From Adiantum capillus-veneris (lineage: Eukaryota; Streptophyta; Polypodiopsida; Polypodiales; Pteridaceae): a stretch of 64,000 nucleotides of DNA. Below the pieces are notes generated by a model, which was not told where the DNA came from, did no database searches, and saw only the letters and a program-made list of their open reading frames with translations. The stretch is from positions 93,761,247 to 93,825,246 of the forward strand of contig CM043954.1 of assembly GCA_014529385.2 (NCBI GenBank), read 5' to 3'. Position 1 is the stretch's first letter, and each line of letters begins with the position of its first letter. Below are positions 38,501-52,600 of this stretch, piece after piece. The position numbers and the translations under genes were made by a program.

Positions 38501-41500
38501 CGAGCCATAGACGGCTCCAAGCACACAACTAGCTTAACTAGTAAGCTCAAAAGAGGGCAATGGTGTGGCACTCACCGCTCTATGCTCCTGCCGTGGATGA
38601 TTCCTCGCCGCGAAGAAGATGGAGACGCCGCTACGTCGCACTCAACCGCTTCACCGTCGTCGTGCCGCCGCAATGCTCGATCGCACTCTCTCTCTCTCTC
38701 ACACACACACACATACACACACACAAGGAGGTGAAGAAGAAGAAGATGGAGATGGAGATGGAGCAAGAGCACTCTTCTATTGCACAAATGAGAGAATGAG
38801 TGAATTTTAGGTTTAGTTGGCTTTTATATGAGCTCACCCCATTCACACTTGGGCGCCCATGCTTAGCCAACTAATCCCTTGAATGTCCCAGTTAGAGTGC
38901 GCCTCTCATTGGCGATCACTCTTACCCTTTTCCTATTGGTCCGACAAGCCCGATACCTGACTCTACCAAATACATAATACACGTCCGTCATAGGTGATGG
39001 GGTGTCCGTGAGCCGTGAGGGTTAACACCACGATTGTTGCAAGTAATTTTGCCATGGCACTTGCACTCTCTTCCTTAAACCCATCATCCCCCCCCCTTCT
39101 CTCTCTCTCTCTCTCTGTCTCTCTCTATCTCTCTCTCTCTCTCCTCCCCATGACCTTGGTAGCCTTGCATTGAAAGTGTGTATGTTTAGGGGGCACAATT
39201 GCGTTTTTGGGGGAATCCGTAAAATTGAAACTTCTTAAAAGTTGTCAAAACTCCCCCCCCTCCCAAAACTCTCCTCATCTTTTCTATTGTTAGAAAGTCA
39301 TTTTCTCTCTCTAAAAATCCTTTTTGCAAAACATGCACTCTCAACACAAAGCACCCATTTCCTCTCTCTACACTCCATCTCCCTCCTCAACCAAGCTTTC
39401 CATGGCTACACCTTTCTACTTTGTCATGGTGTCCTCCCTAGTATCCATCTTCCTCCTCATCTTCTCTACAACCGTAAGGAATTTTTTGAGCTCATTTGAA
39501 GGGCCCTGTAAGAAAATGAATTATTGAGAATTTTTGTGTGTGTGTGTGTGTGTGTCTTTCTCTCTCTCTCTCTCTAGAAAATTAGTATTGGAGCCAAAAA
39601 GGGCTATTGTAGAAGTGAGAAAAGGTGAAACCAAGGTGGGACATTCCAATTGATGTTTATTTCATATGAACTGTTATTCTCTTCGTAAAGAGGACAATAT
39701 CCCTTCAGCTGGACTTCAGAGTGCCAGATTCATGGTTATGGCTTGTGATGTATTCATGTCTATGGCTTCTCTGTGGAGGGAAATAGATTTGGGTGCCAGA
39801 ATCATGGTTATGGCTTGTGATGCATTCATGTCTATGGCTGCTCCATGGAGGGAACTAGATTTTGGTGCCATCTTTAAAATTTGAAGAGTTTACAGTCCTA
39901 TTTAGCTTGCATGCACCATCATCTTTCCTCACTTTCTTCCCTCTCCTTATGGCTACGACACCTTCTAAAGCTACTTCCACAACATTCACATAGAGCCAAG
40001 CACCTTTTACACATTAGCCTAGATTCTATTTATGAACCTCTTCTCAAATGTAAAAGGAGGTGTACACCTGTTTTAACCCTTGCCAACAAGCACCATATGA
40101 GGAGCATTGGTCTCAAGCACCTAGACCTATGGTGTCATGGTAGTATAAATTCTATTGATGTTATTAAGGCTGCCCCCCCTCCATTCTCAAAACCAATTAC
40201 ATTGTTGATATTTACTAGAGATGGTACCCATGGCTTGTTGGGGTATTGTAGATCTCTATGTAGTGAATCTCACATCTACCACAATCTACTTAAGATGAAA
40301 TATATAGGGATAGTCCGGCTACAACAAGGCAAGCAATACTAAAGAGGGTACACTTAGGGTGCAACAATAAGAGTTGTCAAAGCTAGAGAAGCAGCTTTAT
40401 GACTTGCGACAAAAGCCGACTACTCTTGAACCCAGGACCTGAAAGAGGAAGATAAAGAATTTTGAGTACTTAAAGCACGAGACTAGAGGATTGAAGAAGA
40501 GAATTTAGGCCATCACAGGGATGTTTCCTTAAGTAGCCCTTCAATCCTTTTCTTATTTCAATCCATTGCTCATTATTTCTTTTATGATTGCATTCATTTA
40601 TTTCATAGAATTGCTATACAGCCAGACAAGGAGAACATTGTCCCAAATGCAAATGTTGCAAAGCAACTCAAGCCATTGGTGTCCTCCAAATGGGCAAAGG
40701 TGCTACTCCAGGGGCCCAAGTTTGAAGTTGTGCAACGGGGTATAGTTGGCCAACTCATCTCAGAGAATGTGCTATCATTGGAAGATGTACAAGAGTGATT
40801 GTCCCTTAATATATCAAAAGCTAGTCAAAAAGGCTATACAAAGCTTCAAAAAAGGGTGTCAAATGCTCTTACCAAAAGAAGAATCAAAGCAAAGTTCTTA
40901 TCACTCCAACCAACGTATGGAAGCATTTCCATGAGTTGAATGAAGCTCTATCAAATTATTTGGGTGTACTTTTTAATGCAAAGTACCAAGGCTCTGTTGG
41001 CACAATAGTTAATAACGACTTCCATAATATCTTTATTGATTTTGAGTTGTTGCAACAAAGAATTGTTGAGTTTTATGATATTAGTGTTGAAGAGTGTGAT
41101 GATACTCTATATTTTGTTCTGAAAATGGATAAATGTGAGCTATTGAAGGACACCAAGTATGTTGCACTAATGAACATAGCATTGCAAAATACAAAGATTA
41201 CATATGGCTTCATGCATTCTAGCTATGAAGAGTTTGCTTCAATTAAATTTTATGTGTCACAACCTTTACTTGAAATTTTGTATTCATATAGTTTGACCAA
41301 GATGATCACGAAACTTTTGTGGATCTTCCACCAAACATCACATACAAACTTTGAAGCTTGGAAATGTTGAATTCAAGGTTCATTGGCACCTTGTGAAAAC
41401 ACTAATATGTCTCTATAGTTGTTGTAGCAAGGGTGCAAATTCAAAATCCCCTTGCCTTTGTTGTATGGAACCAACAAAAGCTCAATTTTAGATGGTGGAG

Positions 41501-43285
41501 GAGGGCTCCTAATTGTCATAACCATTTGTTTAAGATTCCATTAGTCAGTGTGCACATTTGTACCTCTACATAAGATTTGAATGGAAAATTGGGCACAAGA
41601 TTGAGAGTTTGAAGCTATGAAGATACCATAACGATTTCTCTCAAGATTTGAGCTTCCTCGCGGAAAAATCAAGATAAAAAAAGATAAAAAGAAGTCAAGC
41701 AATGAAACAAATGTGCCTAACAAGGTTTCAATTGGAGGTGGTAAGGCACACTTGCCCTATTTTGTGAGACAACATGGAAGTCCAAGCATATGGAATACAC
41801 AAGGAATGGAAATTTCACACTACATGGCCCATGCATACACAACATGGTGGTGGACACGACATAGCAAACAACCTAAGAGAACTTTTTGAATGGTTCTTCG
41901 GATGGATCTTGTAGCGCCTTCTTCGTGAGAGGGGGTTGCATCTACAATAGCACAAGCATTAAAAGAGGCACAAATAGCAAAAAGAGCAGAGGTATTTAGA
42001 GCATCATATGGATTATAAGCTCACCTTAGGTGGAAAATAGACAAGACTTTGAACAACCACCACTAGGTTACAAGAGTACATGTATACACACACACAAATC
42101 CATACATACATGCATATGTGTGTGTGTGTGTGTGCACCAACTAGAATGAAGAAATGATGCCTCCGACAATGGCATGAAGTCTTGGTATCCCTTTGTCACA
42201 TAAACCCTTTACAATTGGGGTGTGTGTGTGTGTGTGTTTTGTGTTTTTGGGTGGGTGGGTGGATGGGTGGGTTGGGGGGGGAGGGAGAGAGAGAGAGAGA
42301 GGAAAATGGATGGAAGCTAAGCTATAGCACCTTAAGGGTAATTTAACCTAAGCCTTTGAGGTGGCCAAGCCATGATTGATTATAAAATAGGCTGAGAGAT
42401 GCTCTCACAAGATAGAAAAGCGTTAGTAAGCCAAAGATGTCAACACTTGAGACAAGCAAAAGCCTCATTTTTCAAGGCAAACTATGAGAAGAACTTTTCA
42501 CTCAAAAATCTAATCTATATATTGGGATTCGTAAGGTCTGAGATTTTTGGCCCCATAGGACATTATTAAATTTGTTTGCGCAAGAAAAGCAAGATTTTAA
42601 ATATATATTGGTCGCTAAAAAGCCTTAGTGCACTATAGGTGAAGGTCGTTCAATTTTCTTCATTGAAAAGTGTCCCAAAGAGGCTTAAAAGTTTGTGAAT
42701 GAAAAAAAATATGGTCTTGTGAACGCTATTTTCTAAAGTAGCATTAGCCATTTTGGATTAAAAAGTATATTCATAAGAGTTTGATCCATGATATAAAGTA
42801 TTGGTAAAGTGTCCTTTGATTTAAAGACTTCACGAAGGTTTATTTCATTAATTTATTTTATTATTCTTTATGTTTATTAAATTTGTATTTTCTTATAAAA
42901 AAGTACTAAAATAAATGTTTTTATTTTTTAATTTTATTGTTTTTATTTTACTTTTTTCTCATTTTATTTTGCTTCAAAATGTAAATGTGCAATGTGCACA
43001 TCTACATTTCACATTATTTAAGTGAAGCCCTTTATAATATACAAATCATAATGTGCACCTTTCACATTATTTAAGTGAAGCCCTTTGTAATATACAAATC
43101 ATTTGTGATTATAAATGTATAATATATAATATAATTTTATATTAAAACATAATAAAAAATTCATGTGATTGTAGACAAGTATTTAAACTTACACTCTCTC
43201 ATCTCCCCTTAACTTAGCAGGATTAGTGTCTCCTCACCTTGTTATATATAGAAAGAGAGAGACCATTATTACAACTAGAATAGCT

Positions 43286-43334
<49 letters not shown>

Positions 43335-43690
43335 TCCTACGTCATTGTGCTCCCGGAGTTGAAGGCCACACCCGTCGGTTGAAGCAAGTTCTGACGCGTG
43401 GCAGAGGGGAAACAAGAATTTCCTCCCCCTTTATCCTTAGTATAGATTGCATATGTCATATGTCTTAAGAAAGAGGTGTGCAATCAAGGACCTTAGCATT
43501 TTTGTCCTTAAAAGTGGGATTAGGATTTAATGGCGGTAGGTGTTGTCTCTTAGCTTCCATATGTGGGAAAAGAACGTGTGAGTAGGTTGGCACCAGTATG
43601 TCGGTCTAATTTTAAACCCATTAGTTTTAATACGAATCTTGGAGATGCCGGTATGGCTTAGAGGAAGGAAATCGGTGAGCAAGGCAAGTG

Positions 43691-43752
<62 letters not shown>

Positions 43753-44080
43753 GTGTGGAGAGAAACGCGGTTTTTTGTAGTTCGCGAGAGACATGCCTGA
43801 GGGAAAACCGGATCAGAGAGGAGCCAACAGTTGAGCGAGAGCCATGGCGGCGGAACGCAGGCCAAGTGCAGGGGTTGAGAATGAAGCCAGGTCAGGCAGA
43901 TGCGTCTCTCCCTCTCTCTCTCCCCCCTCCGTGTCCTGCCTTGCCTCCTGCAACTCAGTGCTTCTGCACAGAAACAGAGAGGCTTTTTCTTCGCGTAGAT
44001 GTTGTTGGGGGAGGCGCAGAGCAGGTTTGCATCGTCTGAAGACGCCTATGCAAGCATCGTGATGTATTTGGCAGCAAAAG

Positions 44081-44129
<49 letters not shown>

Positions 44130-44868
44130 GCACCACACTAAGCTCCTCCAATGATCAGGGCCACTGACAAACAGGCATTGTTTCGACATGGTGTGATGAC
44201 AACGAGAGAAGGGGGAGCAAGGGAGGTCTACACAAGGCTGATGATGGTGATGCGACGTGGGTCTACAGAATGATGAAGATGGTGGCGCCAACGTTCTGCT
44301 TTTGCTTCGAAGTTTCCAAATTCGAGGAATCTGGAGCACTAATTACTAATTAATTAATGCAACTCAAGTGGACCCAGCATGTGAGTACTCAAATTTGACA
44401 TGCAAGCCAAATTTGAAAGTTTCTCTTTGTCTTTCTTTTGCTTTCCCAAATTATTGCACACCCCCCCCCCCCCCCCCCCCCCCCCGGCCTTCTTGTCTCC
44501 CTCTCACACACACACACACATTCATAAAGGCCATCGTCAATTCTCACCTTGTTCATTTTCAACCAAGAATTTTACATTAAAAACGGAGATGTTTGAGCAT
44601 GTTACCTACCAAGGTAGAGGAGCTAGTATAGAGACATCTAATTAAAAATGTAATTTTTTTTTTTTTGGGGTAGGTGGGGATTATCTAGCCCGATTAAAAA
44701 TGTGAAGATTGCATCATATTCACAGTGAAAAGACGAACTTGATCTATAATCTTTTATAAGGGGAGGGATCCCCCAGCCACCCACCCCGCCACCCCTTCGA
44801 ACATGTGTCACAAGCTAATTGCTCCGATGCCTTCAAGCTAGAGAGATAACAAGACATTGTGTGAATTG

Positions 44869-44909
<41 letters not shown>

Positions 44910-45171
44910 TCTCACACCTAGAGGCTTGGAAACGGGAGAGACGTCTAGAACATTGTAAGAAGTGGCAAGCCGGGGGGAGGGGAAGGAATGGTGGAAGGGG
45001 TGGTTCATGCACCTCCGGATTAGAATGCTCAAATTTGCAAGCAAGGGGTGGCTCTTCCTCTGTGCTCCATGAAGCTAATGGGCTTCGTAGCTAGTGCAAA
45101 TTGATCACGGGTAGATAATGAGAAGAAGAAAGGTTGCAAAGCTTCAAGTTGAGCCCATCTGCATGCGTCTG

Positions 45172-45223
<52 letters not shown>

Positions 45224-46598
45224 AGTGCTACATTCATGGTTGTGGCTTGTGCTGCATTCATGTCTATGGCTTCTCCATGGAGGGAAGTAGATTTCGATGC
45301 CATCTTTAAAATTTTGAAGAGTTTACACTCCTAGTTATCTTGCATGCACCATCATCTTTTCTCACTTTCTTCCCTCTCCTTATGGCTACGACACCTTCTA
45401 AAGCTACTTCCACAACAAGCACGTAGAGCCAATCACCTTTTACACATTAACCTAGATTCTACTTATGAACCTCTTTTCAAATGTAAAAGGAGGGGTACAC
45501 CTGTTCCAACCCTTGCCAACAAGCACCATATGAGGAGCATTGGTCTGAAGCACCTAGACCTATGGTGTCATGGTAGTATATATCCTATTGATCTTATTAA
45601 GGCGGACCCCCCTCCATTCTCAAAAGCAATTACACTGTTGATATTTACGGGAGATGGTACCCATGTCTTGTTGGGGTATTGTAGATCTCTATGTAGTGAA
45701 GCTCACATCTACCACAATTTGCGTAAGATGAAATATAGTATAGAGTTAGTTCGGCTACAACGAGATAAAAAGTGCCAAAGAGGGTACACTTAAGGTGCAA
45801 CAATAAGAGTTGTCAAAGCTAGAGAAGCAACTCTATTGACTGCGACAAAAGCTGACAAATCTTGGACCAAGGACCTAAAAGAGGAAGATAAAGAATGTCG
45901 AGTACTTAAAGCATGAGACTAGAGGATTGAAGAAGAAAATTTAGGCCATCAGGTGTGTTTCCTTAAGTGGCCCTTCAATCCTTTTCATATTTCAATCAAT
46001 TGCTCATTATTTCCTTCTAATTGCATTCATTTATTTCATAGAATCGCTATATAGCCAGACAAGGAGAACATTGTCCCAAATGCAAATGTTGCAATCAACT
46101 CAAGCCATTGGTGTCCTCCAAAAAAAATGGGTAAGGTGCTACTCAAGGAGCCCAAATTTGAAGTTGTGTAGCGGGGTATAGTTGGCCAACTCAACTCAGA
46201 GAATGTGGAGTGTGTTTTTTAAGCGAGCTTCTGATTTTGAGATTTTGTAATCAAAACATTTTTTTCAAGCTTTTTGACACTTAATCTATAGCTTTTTTTA
46301 ATGTACAAAATAATAAACCACAAAGCACACATTTTACATACAATAGACCCCCCAAAAAAACACATAATTTTCACAAAGTCTCAACTTTAAGCTTGAACAT
46401 TTGGCAACGTATGAACCTTAAAGCATACATCTAACAAGTATCTCTATAAGTTTACACTTCACATGCATATGTGGTAGACATGCAAGAGCTATCCATCTCA
46501 CTTAATGAACCACGAGTGCATTTTTATTTGTGAGCTTTTTACCACCACTATATTTTCATCAAAGCTAGAGCAAGAAGCAGTGAGACTATCGCAAGCAC

Positions 46599-46632
<34 letters not shown>

Positions 46633-49600
46633 ACCACCGCACGGGTTGAAGTGCAACTTAAGAAGATGAATCAAGATGTGTAGGGCCTTTGTCGACGTTC
46701 AAATTTGATAAGCCAAGGAAATCACATCTTTGACTTTTTAACTCATCCTGAGGTTGTGGGTGTCTCAAATGTGGCTAGCAGTTCCTCCACCAACCAATGT
46801 CCCCTATGCTACAAAGTCTTCGACGATTGGAGTGGCCACTATATGTTTCCATGTGGACACTACTACCATCTTATATGCTTGGTGAGGCAAATACAAAATA
46901 TGTCCACATGCACATTGTGCCGTGTAGCAATTAATGAAGGCCTACATACCCATACTTGGCATGGCCAATGAATACAAACCACCAGGGTCGTAATGGGCAG
47001 CTCCTAGTGTACTTCAAGATCTATTCCAAGACGAGAACAAATTGTAATCTTTTATCAATGACACTTTGAGCATAAATCTCACAAGTTGGTGAGCAGTATC
47101 GACAATAGAGGCAAATGACTAGGTATCATCACTTTTATACCAATCTTTTAACACAAGATTGAAACCATGTGTATTGTACCTGGAAGGAAAAAAATGCAAG
47201 TAACATCACTTCAAGATTTTACCGGCATGCTTGCAATTCTTTGCATTGTATATCACAATCTGGACTACATGTTTAACACCCACTTCCTCTATCATAGAGG
47301 CAATTAAATCAACAATCTAAACCCCAGACTTAATTGAACCACATGAATCCACAACATAAACAAATGTTTTGCCTCTAGGTGAAACAATCATTAAATTAAA
47401 TTAGTGGTTTTCTTTGTAGATTGGACCAACCGTCGCTGACTATGGTACATCCAAAAATCTCTATACTGCTAAGAATTACCCTTTACACACGTTCTTTTAC
47501 TTGAACATAGCATTTCTCCAATAGATCATTTTGCATAGCATGGTACATGGCCAGTGCTAGCTCACCAATTTTCTTCCACGCTCTCTTTCGATGCTCATTG
47601 TTCACCATCATCATAGCACTTCCTGAAAAATAAATAACTTCAACAAGAGTGAGTTGTGCATCATCGAGGAGACCATTATGTAAGATTTTTTGCAATGAAA
47701 TTTGATGCATAGACACCTTTCCCAGGTAAAAATGATGCTTTGATGATGATGCACTGGGTAGATTGATTTTTGGATGCACATTGGGATTGGGAGTGCAAGC
47801 CGATGATGCTTCTGGAGTTTGTTGATTGGAACCAATATATTTTGGCATCCTTGCGACATTAGCAATAGACGTGTAATGTTTCTTTGATTCTTTATTTTGA
47901 ATTTCTTGCCTCAAGCGTTTGACCACTGCAATTGCACTGGGGGGGTACATGTACGACCCCGTTTCTTGGGTCCACCTAGAAAATGTTCCCTTAGTTAAGG
48001 TGCCCCACCAAATTTTGTTGTATGGCCTAGCTTACACTCCCAATCTCTGAATCGATCACCGATGTTAACTGCATATTGCCACTATATTCTAGGTGCCTTT
48101 TGTTTCTTGCTAGTTTGAATTTGAGTTCTATCACTAGGTCCAACGTTTCCTTCCATCTCAAATAACCTATCCACACGAAAGCATGAAACAATGAATACGT
48201 AACTAAAGTAACAGCAAAAATACTAACGTATTACAACAACATACATCTGTACACAAACATACACTGATTTGATGATAAAATGTAGCCACACAACAATCTA
48301 AAACTAACTCAAAAATTCAAGTTTGTGTTTATTATTCAACTATTTTAAAAATTTACTTTGCATGTATAGTCAAATATATAGACCTACTTAATCGACAATT
48401 TTGATGTTCTCTAAAATATCCATAGATATTAATATTTGTAGATGTATAGATATCAATTTTTATTAAAGCTCAAGCATCATAGCATGATAAATGCAAGTAA
48501 TTTTTAAACAATATAAATGTGTGTTTTCAAATTAAGATACATGAGATTGATAGCATACATACAATACACATTCCACACCCAATGAAGGATGCCTTTTGTA
48601 CCCAATTAAGGATACTTTACACCAATCAAACCAAGGATGTATGTCTGCCCAATACTCTAGTATAAGACAATAGACCCTTACAATGTGGAACATATCAAAT
48701 ATCAAGAACCAATACTAGCCCCTAAGCAGGACTCTTGGCTCCATCAAATTGTTTATAAAGCAACATGTAAATTACTTGTGCTACTCAAAGACAACAAGCT
48801 CAAGTGACTCCAACTTTGTCCCTTTATCTCCATAGGTATTAGCTACGAACCACACCGTGTCCACAATTCAAAGAACTGAAGACTATTGGCTTAGTAGCCA
48901 TAGGTAAGCCTATAAGGAAAGAAGATCGTCCATAAAATAAGGACCTTATTCCCAAAAGGACCCTCCTAGCCAATCGAGAGTTCTAAACACTCCAAATCTT
49001 TCCCAAAAAGCTAAAAATGCACCTAATCATCCGCTCTATATAGCAATGACAGCCCGTCAAGTAAACTTAACACCTGACCGGGCCAGCTGGGTAAACCCTA
49101 AAGCCCAACGGGTTTACATGCAGAGCAGGTTTAAGATGGTTATTGCAAAAGTTGTGTGAATATAGATGTGATCACAACATAAATTATGTTATTAACATGT
49201 TCATGCATTTGTGAACACGTTAATGAAATCCTTGATTGACTCGCTTGATAAACCAAATTTCTTCCAAATAGCATTCTTCTCAACAAAAGTACAACACCTC
49301 TTTGCCTCATCTAAGGCAAGAACCATCTCATCTATTGTTCTTGCCATTGGTGGATGTATGACTTGTAAGAAATTTTCATTATAAATATACCTCCCTTCTA
49401 GTCCAATCACATCTCTTAGAAGTGTTGCCCATGGGTTATCTCTTCTGCAAAATTCCAATTCCCCATTCTTGGACAAACCTATCTTGCTCTCCTAGATGGT
49501 CTACGGTAACCATCATAACCATAGTAAATATATTACAGGATTTAGGATCCACCATAATATCATCAAAGATAATTTCTAATAGATACTTGTAGAATACTAT

Positions 49601-52600
49601 AGGGACCTTGCTCAATGTTGTGTGCAAGCCATAGGGATTGCAAGCACACAACCTGTACACATGGACAAGCTCTACAACAACAAACAATTTGTCACACACC
49701 TTTTGTGTCGCTATCACTGAGAAAATCTTGCACGCACCCAGAGGAAGAAGCTGCCACTGCTGCTTGTCCTCCTCATTGCCATAGTACTCACCACTGCTCA
49801 TCACCTATGCCCTCTCTATCTCTCTCTTTCTCATGCTCACAGAGATAGATAGCCAAGAGAATAAGGCAAGGGCAAAGATTAGTACCTTCGCAATGAGGAA
49901 AAACTAGGTTTACAATCCTTATCTATGGGTCTGTTCCTTTCACATATGGGCATCCACATTTGGCTAGTTAGCACTAATAACTCTGGTGCACCTCTCATCG
50001 GTGATTACCAACCTTGACCATAGACTTAAGAGATTAGTACCTTCGCAATGAGGAAAAACTAGGTTCACATTAGGTGATTTGTGGTGGCTGCTTGTAGTTG
50101 CGGTGAGGGCTCTACCTCTCCTTGAGGCGTTGCGGTTGCCTCGGCTACCTTCGCTTCTTGAGGCTTTGTGGATGCCTCTATGGTTTCCAGTTGGGTGGTT
50201 GTAGATGGTGTGGCCTCTATTTGTGTTGCTTTGGGCTGCTCAAAACTTGTTGTTTGTTGTTCGGTCTTCTTTTCTTTGGCTTCCTCACCCTCATTGGGTC
50301 TAGTTGTGGATGAAGGGGGAGGGCTTGGCATTGGGTGATCTGACTGTTCCGTAGTGGGTGAGGTAGGCTTCGAAGAAATTTCCTCTTGGTAATGTTGTGT
50401 CTCGCTTTGCTCTGTAGCCACCGCTTGTCTTTGTTGCTCTGATGCTTCTTGTCATGTTTTCATCTCATGTTCTTGAGCTTTTTTTTACTTTTAGAGCTTC
50501 TGCTTCTGCATACATGCATTCAAGAAAGTCAACAAGATCCTCTGCTTCTTTTCTTGCAGGGTTTTTGGTTATGGGACCCCTTATCTCACTTGGAACCCAC
50601 CTTTCTGGTCCTCACCTGCAGCTTGGTGGCTTTTTTCGTAAGTTTTTTTTTCCCTTTCAAACCTCGCCTTCTTTTGCTCAGGTTCCTCTTGGTGTGCAGC
50701 TACAACTTTCTTCTTCATCTCTTCTATTATGGCCCTTCTCTCCTCATTGTCTGAACTCTCACTACTATGAGCTTCATGAGAGCTTTCTTCTGATTCTTCA
50801 TCTGATGTCTTGTAAACTCTCTTTGATGACTGTGTGGTTCTGGGAGAAGGCTGTGCATACACAATCCATGTGTTCTGATCTCGGGCTGGCTACAAATTTT
50901 CTGCCATGCCAATAACATGATATGCTATTCTTGTTAGTACTTGAGGCGTGCCCAGATAGGTGATTTGTACTTCTTTCTTGGTGCCGTTGTCAGCACCACA
51001 TACTACACATGATCAATCATGGTTGCTTGGTTTTCGACTTCAACACTTGGGTGAAGATAGTCGCAACCGCATGATTTGTTTTGGTGTACCGTGGCGGTCT
51101 CTTTGCTAAAAAGTGGAAGTGTTGATGGTGTAAGCGTGCTGGTTCTTCCACTTACACATCAGTCTCCTTGGTGAAGGTGCTTGCTGCCTTTTTGTCCCGG
51201 GTCCGCATTGCCATCCCTTTAGTTGGCAACTTCAGTGCCTCGGTCACAATTTTCTTTTTGATTACCACTACTTTCTGCCCTTGTTGATCAGTAATTTGGT
51301 TGGATCCATCCTCTTCAATTGTAGACAGTAGCTCATAAGCTTTCTGGAAATCTACGCCACACGGTTCCTGGTCGTAGAAGTCCCTTAGGCCCAGCCTTTT
51401 GTTGGCTTCTTTTGTGCCTGGCTTAGCAGCTACATCATAGATCTCTTTTGATAGCATCTGCAGCTCTACTTGGTGTCCTTCTTCACTCTTAAACCTACCA
51501 GTGAAAATTGTGGTGTTGTTTTCTTCAGGCTGTTCTCTTGACAAATATGTTGCCTTGGTCGTCTTCATTTGAACTTGGGTCCAGTTGGTAGGGTGGCAGA
51601 TCTTGCAACTTTTCTTTTTGGGATACCCTTTTCTTGGCCTTCTCTGGAGCTTGCATTGCTCCTATTTGGGGAAGTCACTGCCAAAGCTAGAAAATTTGTG
51701 CAACTTCTACTCTGAAATGCCTTTGAGTCTGAAATACTGACAAATTGAGTCCAATTTGCTTCAATTCAGTTTTGGAGCATGCATAGATACATAAAAACAT
51801 GTAGAGATCAAAATCATACAGTTCAGGTAAATTTTTTTACAACAAAAGTAAATATTCGCGATTATTTACAGCTGGGGATTTTTTCCAACTTTTTGCATTT
51901 TTGACATGATAGGCTTGAAATATATAGCAATTGGGTGCTCTGAGTGAAGTGTGGGCTCAATTGAGTGCACTGGGTGAAAATGGTGCCAGATTTAGGCTTT
52001 CAGTCTCTGAAACAGTAGATATAAAGGGATTTTGAGATCCAAACTAGCTCAAAATTTGGTGAGTGTCCTTGGGATATCATGTGCTTTGGTCCCATCAGGT
52101 CAAAGTTGCAATTTTCCCCCATTTTGGCAAGAAAGTAAATAATCATGATTATTAACTTTTTCATCAAAATGTACATTTTTTCGTGCAACTTGGTTCTAGG
52201 CTTGATGTAGACCCTGTGTATAAGATATAGGGTAATTTGGATAAAAAAATATGACAGATAACTCAAAAATTGGTTTAGAAAGACTTCTTTGCGTTTTTTG
52301 ACAATTTTCCAAGTTTTACTTGATCATTTTGGCTCATACTTGAAATGTGGCATGTAATAGCTGTGTACAAGTGATAGGGGAGGTGAAGGTACCATTTTCA
52401 AGCAAAAAAAGTGCAAAAGTAAATAATCATGATTATTTATAGCAGTCAACTTTTTTGCTAAACTTGACAATTTTTGACCTAAACATATTTCAATACACCT
52501 AAAACAAGTCCTAAATTAAATTTGGTAAAGTTTTGTCTTGTAGGCATCACTTCGTGCTTTGTGGATTCTAAAATCACCAATTTTTGTGACTACATGGCCT